A stretch of 25,446 nucleotides of DNA from Caulobacter segnis (GCF_003243465.1 NZ_QFQZ01000071.1:1-25446); one strand, 5' to 3'. Shown: positions 13,482-22,550, counted from the first letter of the stretch. Notes: a model not told the origin generated them from the letters alone. Numbers and translations are program-made.

Positions 13482-14260
13482 GCGACCTCCTTCAGGGCGT
13501 CGAGGCGCACCGGGATGCCGGCCTCGGCCATGGCCTGCTTGGCCTCGCCGATCGAGATCTCGCCGAAGTGGAAGATCGAGGCGGCCAGCACGGCGGCGGC
13601 GTGGCCGTCGCGGGCCGCTTCCACCAGGTGTTCGGTCTTGCCGGCGCCGCCGGAGGCGATCACCGGCACATTGACCTCGGCCGTCACGGCCTTCAGCAGC
13701 GGGATGTCGTAGCCGATCTTGGCGCCGTCGCGGTCCATCGAGGTCAGCAGGATCTCGCCCGCGCCGCGCTCGACGACCTTGGCGGCCCATTCGACCACGT
13801 CGATCCCGGTGTCCTTGCGGCCGCCATAGGTCCAGACGTTCCAGCCCGAGCCGTCCTCGCGCGCCTTGGCGTCGATGGCCACCACCACGCACTGGGCGCC
13901 GAAGGCGTCCGCGCCCCCGGCGATCAGGTCGGGGTTCTCGACGGCGGCGGTGTTGATCGAGACCTTGTCGGCGCCGGCCAGCAACAGGCGGCGCATGTCC
14001 GACACCTGCCGCACGCCCCCGCCCACGGAGACGGGCATGAAGCAGACCTCGGCGGTGCGCGCGATGACGTCCAGGATCAGGCCGCGGCCCTCGCTGGACG
14101 CGGTGATGTCCAGGAACATCAGCTCGTCCGCGCCGGCGGCGTCATAGGCGCGCGCCTGCTCCACCGGGTCGCCGGCGTCGCGCAGGGAGACGAAGTTGAC
14201 CCCTTTGACCACCCGCCCGTCCTTCACGTCGAGGCAGGGAATGATCCGGGTCTTCAGCAT
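13478..14260 (-). CDS. hisF: Imidazole glycerol phosphate synthase, cyclase subunit
   Basis: HisF uses ammonia from HisH to convert PRFAR to imidazole glycerol phosphate and AICAR. The 260-residue TIM barrel starts LKTRIIPCLDVKDGRVVKG with catalytic D11. The second catalytic aspartate is D130 (VVVAIDAK), and phosphate-binding SVGGGVR and LLTSMDRDG follow. The start codon overlaps the hisA stop by one base. HisH, its partner, is encoded two genes upstream. Confidence 0.99.
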   Translation of the reverse strand: MLKTRIIPCLDVKDGRVVKGVNFVSLRDAGDPVEQARAYDAAGADELMFLDITASSEGRGLILDVIARTAEVCFMPVSVGGGVRQVSDMRRLLLAGADKVSINTAAVENPDLIAGGADAFGAQCVVVAIDAKAREDGSGWNVWTYGGRKDTGIDVVEWAAKVVERGAGEILLTSMDRDGAKIGYDIPLLKAVTAEVNVPVIASGGAGKTEHLVEAARDGHAAAVLAASIFHFGEISIGEAKQAMAEAGIPVRLDALKEVA

Positions 14261-14985
14261 CAGGCGGCCGCCGCGATCAGGGCGTCGGCCGGGCGGATCG
14301 TGCCGGCGTAGAGCGAGCGGCCCAGGATGGCGCCGGCGATCTCGACGCCCTTGCGGGCCTTCAGGCGCTCGATGTCGGCCACGGCGGCGACGCCGCCCGA
14401 GGCGATGACCGGGATCGAGACGGCGTCGGCCAGCTCGCCCACGCCCTCGACGTTCACGCCGGTCAAGGCGCCGTCGCGGCTGATGTCGGTGACGATCAGG
14501 GCCGCGACGCCCGCGTCCTCGAAGCGCTTGCCCAGCGAGATGGCGTCGATGTCCGACAGGCCCGTCCAGCCGTCGACGGCGACCTTGCCGTCACGGACGT
14601 CGACGGCCACGGCGATCTGCTCGGGCCACAGGCGGGCCGCCTTGCGGACGAGCTCGGGATCATGGACGGCCACGGTGCCGAGGATGACGCGCGAGACGCC
14701 CGCCTCGATCCAGGCCTCGACGCCTTCCAGCGTGCGGATGCCGCCGCCCAGCTGCACCGGGATCGAGATCGACTCCAGGATCGTTTCCACGGCGGCGGTG
14801 TTGACCGACTTGCCCTCGATGGCGCCGTTCAGATCAACGACGTGCAGCCACGAGAAGCCGTCCTTGACGAAGCGCTGGGCCTGGTCGGCGGGCGAGGTGT
14901 TGAAGACCGTGGCCTTCTCCATGTCGCCGTGCAGCAGGCGCACGCACTGGCCGTCCTTCAGGTCGATGGCGGGATAGAGGATCAT
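14260..14985 (-). CDS. hisA: ProFAR isomerase HisA
   Basis: HisA isomerises ProFAR to PRFAR by an Amadori rearrangement. The 241-residue TIM barrel opens MILYPAIDLKDGQCVRL with catalytic D8. It carries LGGGIR near 79-84 and the second aspartate D129 in VAVDVRDG, and VTDISRDG follows. I chose ATG 14985, which overlaps the hisH stop by four bases (ATGA); an in-frame ATG at 14994 would add three residues. Gene order hisH-hisA-hisF is standard. Confidence 0.98.
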   Translation of the reverse strand: MILYPAIDLKDGQCVRLLHGDMEKATVFNTSPADQAQRFVKDGFSWLHVVDLNGAIEGKSVNTAAVETILESISIPVQLGGGIRTLEGVEAWIEAGVSRVILGTVAVHDPELVRKAARLWPEQIAVAVDVRDGKVAVDGWTGLSDIDAISLGKRFEDAGVAALIVTDISRDGALTGVNVEGVGELADAVSIPVIASGGVAAVADIERLKARKGVEIAGAILGRSLYAGTIRPADALIAAAA

Positions 14986-15623
14986 GGGCGCCATTCCAGG
15001 AAGTTGGCGAGCAGGGCGAGCCCTGAGGCTTGTGACTTTTCGGGGTGAAATTGTACGCCCGCGACGTTGTCCTTGGCCACCGCGGCGGTGAAAGCGCCAC
15101 CGTGGTCGGTTGTCGCAACCACGTCGGCGGGATCGGCCGCGTTCAGGGCGAAAGAGTTGGCGTAGTACATATGGGCGCCGTCCTCGATGCCCTTGAACAG
15201 GGCATGAGCGCGCGTGAAGGCGATCGCGTTCCAGCCCATGTGCGGGATGGTCAGCGACGGATCGTTGGGCTCGAGCTTCTTCACCTGGCCCTGGATCCAA
15301 TCCAGGCCCGGCGTGACGCCGAACTCCAGGCCCTCGGTGGCCAGGAGCTGGTGGCCGACGCAGATGCCCATGAACGGAACGCCCCGGCCGTGGACGGCCT
15401 GGTTCATCGCCTCGTAGACGCCGGTGGCGTCCAGGCCGGCGCGGCACGAGGCGAAGGCCCCGACGCCGGGCAGGAAGACGCGATCGGCCTTGGCGACAAG
15501 GTCGGGATCGGCGGTGACGACGATGTCCGCGTCGAGCGCGTGGCGGCGGGCCGCCTCACGCAGGGCCTTTTCGGCCGAACGCAGGTTGCCCGACCCGTAA
15601 TCGATCAGGGCGACGGTCTGCAT
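14982..15623 (-). CDS. hisH: Imidazole glycerol phosphate synthase, glutaminase subunit
   Basis: HisH hydrolyses glutamine and channels ammonia to HisF. The 213-residue class I amidotransferase has the nucleophile elbow GICVGHQLL with C88 and the catalytic pair H193 and E195 in QFHPEKSQ. The N-terminus ALIDYGSGNLRS and LPGVGAF are family hallmarks. It starts 9 nt after hisB stops and overlaps hisA. The elbow has GH where many HisH proteins have GM, a tolerated variant as far as I know. Confidence 0.98.
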   Translation of the reverse strand: MQTVALIDYGSGNLRSAEKALREAARRHALDADIVVTADPDLVAKADRVFLPGVGAFASCRAGLDATGVYEAMNQAVHGRGVPFMGICVGHQLLATEGLEFGVTPGLDWIQGQVKKLEPNDPSLTIPHMGWNAIAFTRAHALFKGIEDGAHMYYANSFALNAADPADVVATTDHGGAFTAAVAKDNVAGVQFHPEKSQASGLALLANFLEWRP

Positions 15624-15632
15624 GGAGTGTCC

Positions 15633-16223
15633 TTACAGCACGCCCTTGGTGGACGGAGCCTGGCCGCCGGTCTTCGGGTCGATCTCGACCGCCTGACGCA
15701 GCGCCCGGGCCAGGGCCTTGAAGCCGCTTTCGGCGACGTGGTGGGTGTTGTCGCCGTACAGGGTCTCCAGATGCACGCACGCCCCGCAGTTCATCGCGAA
15801 CGCGTGGTGGAACTCCTTGAAGAGCTCGGTGTCCATCTCGCCGACCTTGGGCCGCTTGAAGTCGACCTTCCAGATCAGGTACGGCCGGTTGGACAGGTCG
15901 ATCGCGCAGCGCGTCAGGGTCTCGTCCATCGGGATATAGGCCGACCCGAAGCGCCGGATGCCCTTGAAGCCGTCCAGCGCCTTGTGGATCGCCTGACCCA
16001 GCACGATGCCGGTGTCCTCGACGGTGTGGTGCATGTCGATGTGCAGGTCGCCCTTGGTCTCGACCTTCAGGTCGAAGCCGCCGTGGCGCGCGAAGCTCTC
16101 CAGCATATGGTCGTAGAAACCAATGCCGGTGGAGATCGTCGAGGCGCCGGTCCCGTCGAGATCAATAAAGACCCGAATCTGGGTCTCCTTCGTCTCGCGG
16201 ACCACTTCAGCGGTGCGGGCCAT
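15633..16223 (-). CDS. hisB: Imidazoleglycerol-phosphate dehydratase
   Basis: HisB dehydrates imidazole glycerol phosphate to imidazole acetol phosphate with manganese bound by histidine-rich motifs. The 196-residue protein is the monofunctional form, without the N-terminal phosphatase of enteric HisB. Motifs visible are GIGFYDHMLESFARHGGFDL (33-52), DMHHTVEDTGI (63-73), HHAFAMNCGACVHLETLYG and DNTHHVAESGFKALARALR. The start is 6 nt after the upstream adenosine-kinase-like gene, which places that gene at the head of the same transcript. Confidence 0.99.
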   Translation of the reverse strand: MARTAEVVRETKETQIRVFIDLDGTGASTISTGIGFYDHMLESFARHGGFDLKVETKGDLHIDMHHTVEDTGIVLGQAIHKALDGFKGIRRFGSAYIPMDETLTRCAIDLSNRPYLIWKVDFKRPKVGEMDTELFKEFHHAFAMNCGACVHLETLYGDNTHHVAESGFKALARALRQAVEIDPKTGGQAPSTKGVL

Positions 16224-16229
16224 TGAGTT

Positions 16230-17219
16230 CTAAAGTCCGTTCTTCTGGGCCAGCTCGCGCAGGGAGACCTGCGGGCGCGGACCGTAGTGGTCGATCACCT
16301 CGGCGGCCGCCAGGCTGCCCAGCTGGCCACAGATAGGCAGCGGGCGGCCCTGGGAAAGGCCGAAGAGGAAACCCGCCGCGTATTGGTCGCCCGCGCCGGT
16401 CGTGTCCACGACTTTTTCCACCGGGTAGGCCGAGATTTCGTGCAACTGCCCGCCCGAGGCCACCACCGAGCCCTTTTCGCTGCGGGTGACGGCGGCGATC
16501 TCGCAGCGCTCGGCCAGGGCCTTCACCGCCGCGTCGAAGTCATCGGTCTCGAACAGAGCGCAGACTTCGGACGCGTTGGCGAAGACGATGTCGCACTGGG
16601 TCTCGATGAAGCCCAGCAGGCCGCCGCGATGGCGATCGACGACGAAGCTGTCCGACAGGGTCAGGGCGATCTTGCGGCCCGCGCCGTGGGCCAGGGCGGC
16701 GGCCTTGGCGAAGGCGCGGCGGGCTTCCGGCGGATCGAACAGATAGCCTTCCAGGTACGAGATCTGGGCGCCCTCGATGATCTCGGGATCGACGTCGGCC
16801 GGGTTCAGCTCCACGCACGCGCCCAGATAGGTCGACATGGTGCGCTGGGCGTCGGACGTGACGTTGATCAGGCTCTGGGCCGTCGCGGGGCCTTCGGCCA
16901 GCGGCGGGGTCGTGAAGGCGCAGCCGATGGCGTTCATGTCGTGGCGGAAGACGCGGCCCAGCTGATCGTCGGCCACCTTGCCGATGAAGGCGGCCTTGCC
17001 GCCGAAGCTGGCCACGCCGGCCACGGTGTTGGCGGCGCTTCCGCCCGAGGCCTCGATCGCCGCCGACATGACGTCGTACAGGCTGGCCGCCCGGGCCGGA
17101 TCGATCAGGGCCATCGAGCCCTTCACCAGGCCTTCCCGCGCGAGGAAGGCGTCGTCGCATTGGGCGATGACGTCGACGATGGCGTTGCCGATCGCGGCGA
17201 CGTCGTAGAGCGCGGTCAT
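16230..17219 (-). CDS. PfkB family kinase, adenosine kinase-like
   Basis: The 329-residue product is a ribokinase/PfkB fold enzyme. It has VAAIGNAIVDV at the start, GGSAANTVAGVASFGGKAAFIG (substrate and first PfkB signature), and the C-terminal DTTGAGDQYAAGFLFG with the catalytic aspartate and anion hole. Proteins of this subgroup in alphaproteobacteria are annotated as adenosine kinase (adenosine to AMP), but substrate cannot be proved from sequence. I chose ATG 17219 because the first beta strand begins there. It is the first gene of an operon with hisB-hisH-hisA-hisF-hisE. Since the HisF reaction releases AICAR into purine synthesis, a purine-linked kinase at the head of the operon makes metabolic sense, though that is inference. 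Confidence 0.88.
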   Translation of the reverse strand: MTALYDVAAIGNAIVDVIAQCDDAFLAREGLVKGSMALIDPARAASLYDVMSAAIEASGGSAANTVAGVASFGGKAAFIGKVADDQLGRVFRHDMNAIGCAFTTPPLAEGPATAQSLINVTSDAQRTMSTYLGACVELNPADVDPEIIEGAQISYLEGYLFDPPEARRAFAKAAALAHGAGRKIALTLSDSFVVDRHRGGLLGFIETQCDIVFANASEVCALFETDDFDAAVKALAERCEIAAVTRSEKGSVVASGGQLHEISAYPVEKVVDTTGAGDQYAAGFLFGLSQGRPLPICGQLGSLAAAEVIDHYGPRPQVSLRELAQKNGL

Positions 17220-17286
17220 GGGGCGGAGCAAACCTTTGAAAGAACGGGGCCGTAGGCCCAAACAGGACGGCGATTAAAGGAAGTGG

Positions 17287-17317
17287 GGCGGCAAGGCAAC
17301 GCAGGGCCTTGCCCGCC
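17287..17317. other. Hairpin in the divergent region between the kinase and ATP-grasp genes
   Basis: GGCGGCAAGGC (17287-17297) pairs with GCCTTGCCCGCC (17306-17317), 11 bp with one bulged C and an 8-nt loop. It lies in the 143-bp divergent control region of the adenosine-kinase/his operon and the ATP-grasp gene. No T-tract follows on either strand. It could be a leader structure or an operator; no role is assigned. Confidence 0.4.
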
Positions 17318-17362
17318 ACCCTGCGACACTCTAACGCGAACCCTCCTCTTGAGGTGTAAACG

Positions 17363-18220
17363 ATGGTCGACGTCCTGATCCTGGTTCCCGCCCGAGACGA
17401 ACCGCGGTTCGCCACCACCTGGACGCCGCTGTTCGAGCGCCTGGCCGCGCCGCTCCGCGCCCACGGCCTGCTGGTCGGGGCCCAGCCCTGGACCGATCCG
17501 ATCGAGCGCGGCCGCGCCCGCCTCGTCATGCCGTCCCTGGCCTGGGGCTATCACCACCGTCAGGCCGAGTGGTTCGCGCTGCTGGACCGGCTGGAGGCCG
17601 AGCGGACGCGGGTGGCCAATCCGGCCTCGGTGATGCGCTGGAACGCGACCAAGACCTATCTCCTGGAGCTGGCCGCCAAGGACGCGCCCGTCGTCCCGAC
17701 CCACGCCCATGACCGCCTCACCATGGAGGCCGTCGAGGCCGCCTTCGATGCGTTCGGCGTCGACGAGGTGGTGGTCAAGCCGCAGGTCTCGGCCGGCTCG
17801 CAGGACACCATCCGCGTCAAGCGCCACGGGTCTCTGGACGGCGGCCCGGCTGGCCCCGCCCTGATCCAGCCGTTCCTGCCGGCGGTCGGCGAGGAGGGGG
17901 AGCTGTCCCTCTTTTATTTCGACGGCAAGTTCAGCCACGCCGTGGCCAAGGTGGCGGTCGAGGGCGACTTCCGTGTCCAACCGCAGTTCGGCGGCCAGGT
18001 CAGCGAGATCGCCCCCGAGCCCGAGGCGCTACACGCCGCCGAAATGGTGCTGAACGCCGCGCCGGGGAACCTGACCTACGCCCGCGTCGACCTGATCCGG
18101 GGCCTGGACCACACGCCCCAGCTGATGGAGCTGGAGGTCATCGAGCCCGACCTCTTCCTGGAGCACGCCCACGACAAGGGCGCGGCCTTCGCGGCGGCGG
18201 TGATGCGGGCGATCGGCTAG
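17363..18220 (+). CDS. ATP-grasp family ligase of unknown substrate
   Basis: The 285-residue product has an ATP-grasp fold related to glutathione synthetase/RimK enzymes. Visible motifs are WNATKTYL (93-100), the ATP-binding strand VVVKPQVSAGSQDT (136-149), the phosphate-gripping FRVQPQFGG (203-211), RVDLI (241-245) and the acidic metal site ELEVIEPDLF (256-265). ATP-grasp enzymes join a carboxylate to an amine or thiol through an acyl phosphate. Nothing in the sequence or neighbourhood reveals the substrate. GAGGTG before the ATG gives a good ribosome-binding site. The gene is a single unit, divergent from the his operon and convergent with nth. A true glutathione synthetase would be larger and have a recognisable N-terminal domain. 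Confidence 0.82.
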   Translation: MVDVLILVPARDEPRFATTWTPLFERLAAPLRAHGLLVGAQPWTDPIERGRARLVMPSLAWGYHHRQAEWFALLDRLEAERTRVANPASVMRWNATKTYLLELAAKDAPVVPTHAHDRLTMEAVEAAFDAFGVDEVVVKPQVSAGSQDTIRVKRHGSLDGGPAGPALIQPFLPAVGEEGELSLFYFDGKFSHAVAKVAVEGDFRVQPQFGGQVSEIAPEPEALHAAEMVLNAAPGNLTYARVDLIRGLDHTPQLMELEVIEPDLFLEHAHDKGAAFAAAVMRAIG

Positions 18221-18227
18221 CTCAGCA

Positions 18228-18336
18228 GGCCCCCACCTGACCACGCTCCGCGTGGTCGTCCGCCCCCAAAGGGGGCAGAAGGAACGCGCCCCTTCTTCCC
18301 CCTCCGGGGGAGGAGCGCCGAAGGCGCGGAGGGGGC
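18228..18336 (+). repeat. Palindromic intergenic repeat, family B copy 1
   Basis: This 109-bp element starts GGCCCCCACCTGACC and ends GGAGGGGGC, and is built of successive hairpins: GACCACGC/GCGTGGTC, CGCCCCC/GGGGGC, CCCCC-TCC-GGGGG and GCGCC/GGCGC. It fills the gap between the ATP-grasp stop (7 nt away) and the nth stop (3 nt away). Copy 2 at 20542-20684 is inverted. There is no coding frame. Confidence 0.85.
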
Positions 18337-18339
18337 AAG

Positions 18340-19056
18340 TCACGCCCCCAGGAACAATTCCCGCGAGGGACACAGATCGCCGATCTTGCACACCTCGCAC
18401 TTCGGTTTCCGCGCCACGCACACATACCGTCCGTGCAGGATCAGCCAGTGGTGCGCCCGGGTCTGATAGGGGGCCGGCACGATCCGCATCAGGTCCTGCT
18501 CGACCGCGTCGGGGGTCTTGCCGGCCGACAGCTTCAGGCGGTGCGAGACGCGGAAGACGTGGGTGTCGACGGCGATGGCCGGCTCGATGTCCAGCTCGTT
18601 CAGAACGACGCTGGCGGTCTTGCGGCCGACGCCGGGCAGGCTCTCCAGCGCCGCGCGGTTCAGCGGGACCTCGCCGCCATACTGGCTGACCAGGATGCCC
18701 GCCGTGGCGATGACGTTCTTGGCCTTGGTCCGGTAGAGACCGATCGAGGCGATGTAGGGGACGAGGCCCGCCTCGCCGAGGTCCAGCATCGCCTGGGGCG
18801 TGTTGGCGACCTTGAACAGCTTGTCGGTGGCCTTGTTGACGCTGACGTCGGTGGCCTGGGCCGACAGGGCCACGGCGGTGACCAGCTCATAGGGGTTGGA
18901 ATAGTTGAGCTCGGTCTTGGGTCGCAGCTCCAGGCTCTCGAACCGCTCGAACAGGATCTCGACCCGTTCGCGCTCGGCCGGGGAGATGCGTTTGGCCGCC
19001 TTCTTCTTGGCGGGCTTCGACTTGGCGACAGCGGGTTTGGCCATGGCGCGGACCAT
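18340..19056 (-). CDS. nth: Endonuclease III
   Basis: Nth is a bifunctional DNA glycosylase/AP lyase that removes oxidised pyrimidines. The 238-residue product has a lysine-rich N-terminal tail and a helix-hairpin-helix LPGVGRKTASVVL with catalytic K146. D164 lies in AVDTHVFR, and four cysteines (213, 220, 223, 229) have the exact C-x6-C-x2-C-x5-C spacing of the iron-sulphur cluster. ATG 19056 is preferred over ATG 19044 because GAGGGA lies 11 bases before it. The gene is divergent from the DUF2244/AraC-MGMT pair (53-bp gap) and its end abuts repeat B copy 1. Confidence 0.97.
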   Translation of the reverse strand: MVRAMAKPAVAKSKPAKKKAAKRISPAERERVEILFERFESLELRPKTELNYSNPYELVTAVALSAQATDVSVNKATDKLFKVANTPQAMLDLGEAGLVPYIASIGLYRTKAKNVIATAGILVSQYGGEVPLNRAALESLPGVGRKTASVVLNELDIEPAIAVDTHVFRVSHRLKLSAGKTPDAVEQDLMRIVPAPYQTRAHHWLILHGRYVCVARKPKCEVCKIGDLCPSRELFLGA

Positions 19057-19109
19057 GCCGTGATGCGTCCCTCTCGCCAAGCGTCCCGGCCGCGCCTAAA
19101 TTCCGCGCC

Positions 19110-19586
19110 ATGGCCTCGCCGCTCTACATGGACCGGGTGATCGCGCCGCACCGTTCGTTGACGCCTCAAGGGGCGGCGGTGCTGCTGGCCGTGGTCATGG
19201 CCTTCAACATCCTGGTCGCGATCTTCCTGCTGGTGGTCGGCGCGCCGCCGGTGCTGCCGTTCCTGGGCCTGGACGTCCTGGCCCTGTGGATCGCCTTCCG
19301 CGCCAGCGACCGCGCGGCCAAACGGGTCGAGCGCGTCCAGGTCACCGCCGAGGCCGTCACCGTCAGCCGCGAGGACGAGAAGGGCGCCCGGACCGTCTGG
19401 ACCTCGCCGACCGCCTTCACCCGGGTCGGTGTCGATCTCCCCGGCGAGCATGACGCCCGCGTGCGGCTGATGATCCATCGCAAGCGCCTAACCTTGGCGC
19501 GGTCGTTGAGCCCCGAGGAGCGGGTGAACTTCGCTAACGCCTTGCAGGACGCCATCCGCGCGGCGCGTAACGAGCGCTGGTCGTGA
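19110..19586 (+). CDS. DUF2244 integral membrane protein
   Basis: The 158-residue product has two hydrophobic helices (about 21-44 and 46-63) joined by a very short turn, then a soluble C-terminal domain of about 90 residues. This is the DUF2244 architecture found across alphaproteobacteria; its function is unknown to me. Conserved-looking segments are IAPHRSLTP near residue 11 and LDVLALWIAFRAS. TAAATT (19097-19102) ends 7 bases before the ATG, which would place the transcription start at or next to the start codon, so a leaderless mRNA is plausible. An in-frame ATG at 19128 is an alternative. The next gene follows after 53 bp. Confidence 0.85.
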   Translation: MASPLYMDRVIAPHRSLTPQGAAVLLAVVMAFNILVAIFLLVVGAPPVLPFLGLDVLALWIAFRASDRAAKRVERVQVTAEAVTVSREDEKGARTVWTSPTAFTRVGVDLPGEHDARVRLMIHRKRLTLARSLSPEERVNFANALQDAIRAARNERWS

Positions 19587-19639
19587 GCGCCGCAAGAACC
19601 GGGCGGACGGCGTTATCCGACGGGCCTAGCGTGCCGGAC

Positions 19640-20536
19640 ATGGCATATGACGCATCACCCCTTTCGACGGGCCTTCCGGAGGCCGCCAGCCAGGAGCTGG
19701 CGCGCCTGGCCGAACGCTCGGTCGATTACCACCGCATGGCCAAGGCGCTCGACTGGCTGGCCGAGCGGTGGTCCGATCACCCCTCGCTGGACGAGGCGGC
19801 GGGGGCCGTGGGCCTGTCGCCGTTCCACTTCCAGCGGATCTTCACCCGCTGGGCGGGGGTCAGTCCCAAGACCTTCGTGTCGGCCATCGCCCACGCCGAG
19901 GCGCGGCGGTCCCTGGAGGCCGGCGGCACGGTGCTGGACGCGGCCTTCGACGCGGGGCTGTCGGGGCCGTCACGCCTGCACGACCTGTTCATCGCCCAGG
20001 AGGCCGCGACGCCGGGCGAGGTCAGGCGGCGCGGGGCGGGCATGAGGCTGCGCTGGGGCTGGGCTCCGACGCCGTTCGGCAAGGGCCTGTTCGTGATGGC
20101 CGAGCGCGGCTTGGCGGGCCTGGCCTTCTCCGATGGCGACGACGAGATGAGCTTCGCCGACATGCACCGCCGCTTTCCGGCCGCCGACTGGACGCGGGAT
20201 GACGCGGCCGCTCAAGCCATGGCCCTGCGCGCCTTTGCGGGCGGGGAGGGGCCGTTGCCGGTGGTGCTGATCGGCTCGCCGTTCCACATCCAGGTCTGGA
20301 AGGCCCTCTTGACCATCCCGACCGGCGCGACGGCCACCTACGGCCAGGTCGCCGCCTGGGCGGGAAAGCCTGGCGCCTTCCAGGCGACCGGCGGCGCGAT
20401 CGGGGCCAATCCGATCTCGCTGCTGATCCCCTGCCACCGCGCCATCGCCAAGAGCGGCAAGCTCACGGGGTACCACTGGGGCCTGGCCCGCAAGGCGGCG
20501 ATCCTGGGGATGGAGGCCGTGGCGGCGGCGGGGTGA
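19640..20536 (+). CDS. AraC-type HTH / methylated-DNA-protein cysteine methyltransferase fusion (Ada-like)
   Basis: The 298-residue product joins an AraC-type helix-turn-helix region (about 45-130, with LSPFHFQRIFTRWAGVSPKTF) to an O6-alkylguanine-DNA alkyltransferase domain. The acceptor cysteine is C265 in LIPCHRAI. The zinc-binding N-terminal domain of full-length Ada, which repairs phosphotriesters and triggers the response, is missing. The residue normally acting as the arginine finger (AVRAVG in relatives) appears as glutamine (AFQATG, 246-251). I prefer ATG 19640; GTG 19583 overlapping the DUF2244 stop is possible, but the extra codons include rare TTA and AGA. The gene sits beside nth, making a small repair cluster. 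Confidence 0.88.
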   Translation: MAYDASPLSTGLPEAASQELARLAERSVDYHRMAKALDWLAERWSDHPSLDEAAGAVGLSPFHFQRIFTRWAGVSPKTFVSAIAHAEARRSLEAGGTVLDAAFDAGLSGPSRLHDLFIAQEAATPGEVRRRGAGMRLRWGWAPTPFGKGLFVMAERGLAGLAFSDGDDEMSFADMHRRFPAADWTRDDAAAQAMALRAFAGGEGPLPVVLIGSPFHIQVWKALLTIPTGATATYGQVAAWAGKPGAFQATGGAIGANPISLLIPCHRAIAKSGKLTGYHWGLARKAAILGMEAVAAAG

Positions 20537-20541
20537 TTCTC

Positions 20542-20684
20542 GCCCCCTCCGCGCCGGAGCCTGTCCTCGGGCGCGCGCTTCGCGCGACCCGGGGGGCGCT
20601 CCCCCCCCGGAGGGGGAAGAAGGAGCGCGCGATCCTTCCGCCCCCTCTGGGGGCGGACGACCGCGAAGCGGTCAGGTGGGGGCC
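20542..20684 (-). repeat. Palindromic intergenic repeat, family B copy 2
   Basis: Read on the minus strand it begins GGCCCCCACCTGACC and ends GGAGGGGGC like copy 1. It carries an extra block of about 35 bp containing the hairpin TCGCGCGAAGCGCGCG. Its first stem is GACCGC-TTC-GCGGTC where copy 1 has GACCACGC-TCC-GCGTGGTC, so pairing is kept despite base changes. It fills the gap between the AraC-MGMT stop (5 nt) and the hslU stop (7 nt). Confidence 0.85.
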
Positions 20685-20691
20685 TGCGGCG

Positions 20692-21983
<1,292 letters not shown>

Positions 21984-21984
<1 letters not shown>

Positions 21985-22550
21985 TACAGGCTTTCCACCG
22001 TCAGATTGCCGTTGGTGTAGACACAGATCTCGGCGGCGATGCCCATGGCCTTGCGGGCGATGGTCTCGGCGTCGAGGTCCAGGTCGATCAGGGCCTTGCC
22101 GGCCGCCAGGGCGTAGTTGCCGCCCGAGCCGATCGCCGCCACGGCCCCGCCGTCGGCGCTCTCGCCCGGCTCCAGCACGTCGCCGACGCCGGTGACGGTG
22201 TAGATGGCGGTGTTGTCGGCCACCAGCAGCATGGCCTCCAGGCGGCGCAGGTAGCGGTCGGTCCGCCAGTCCTTGGCCAGGTCCACGCAGGCGCGGGCCA
22301 GCTGGTCTGGATACTGCTCCAGCTTGGCTTCCAAGCGCTCGATGAGCGTGAAGGCGTCGGCCGTGGCGCCGGCGAAGCCCGCGACGACCTTGCCGCCGGC
22401 GAGGCGCCGCACCTTGCGGGCGTTGCCCTTGACGACGGTTGGGCCCATTGACACCTGTCCGTCGCCGGCGATCACGGTCTGGCCGTTCTTGCGCACCGCC
22501 AGGATCGTCGTGCCGTGCCAGTCGGGGAAGTTGGAAGAGTTGCCTTGCAT
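21984..22550 (-). CDS. hslV: ATP-dependent protease peptidase subunit HslV
   Basis: HslV forms the double-hexamer proteolytic chamber of the HslUV protease and uses an N-terminal threonine nucleophile. The 188-residue product has a 13-residue leader before T14 (HG|TTILAVRK), so it must be processed, whereas enteric HslV exposes threonine after methionine removal alone. Such leaders occur in alphaproteobacterial HslV. Other motifs are VIAGDGQVSMGPTVVKGNARKVRRL, GFAGATADAFTL and AIGSGGNYALAA. Start ATG 22550 is the first giving the known leader pattern. It lies only 41 bp from the divergent MoeB/ThiF-like gene. Confidence 0.97.
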
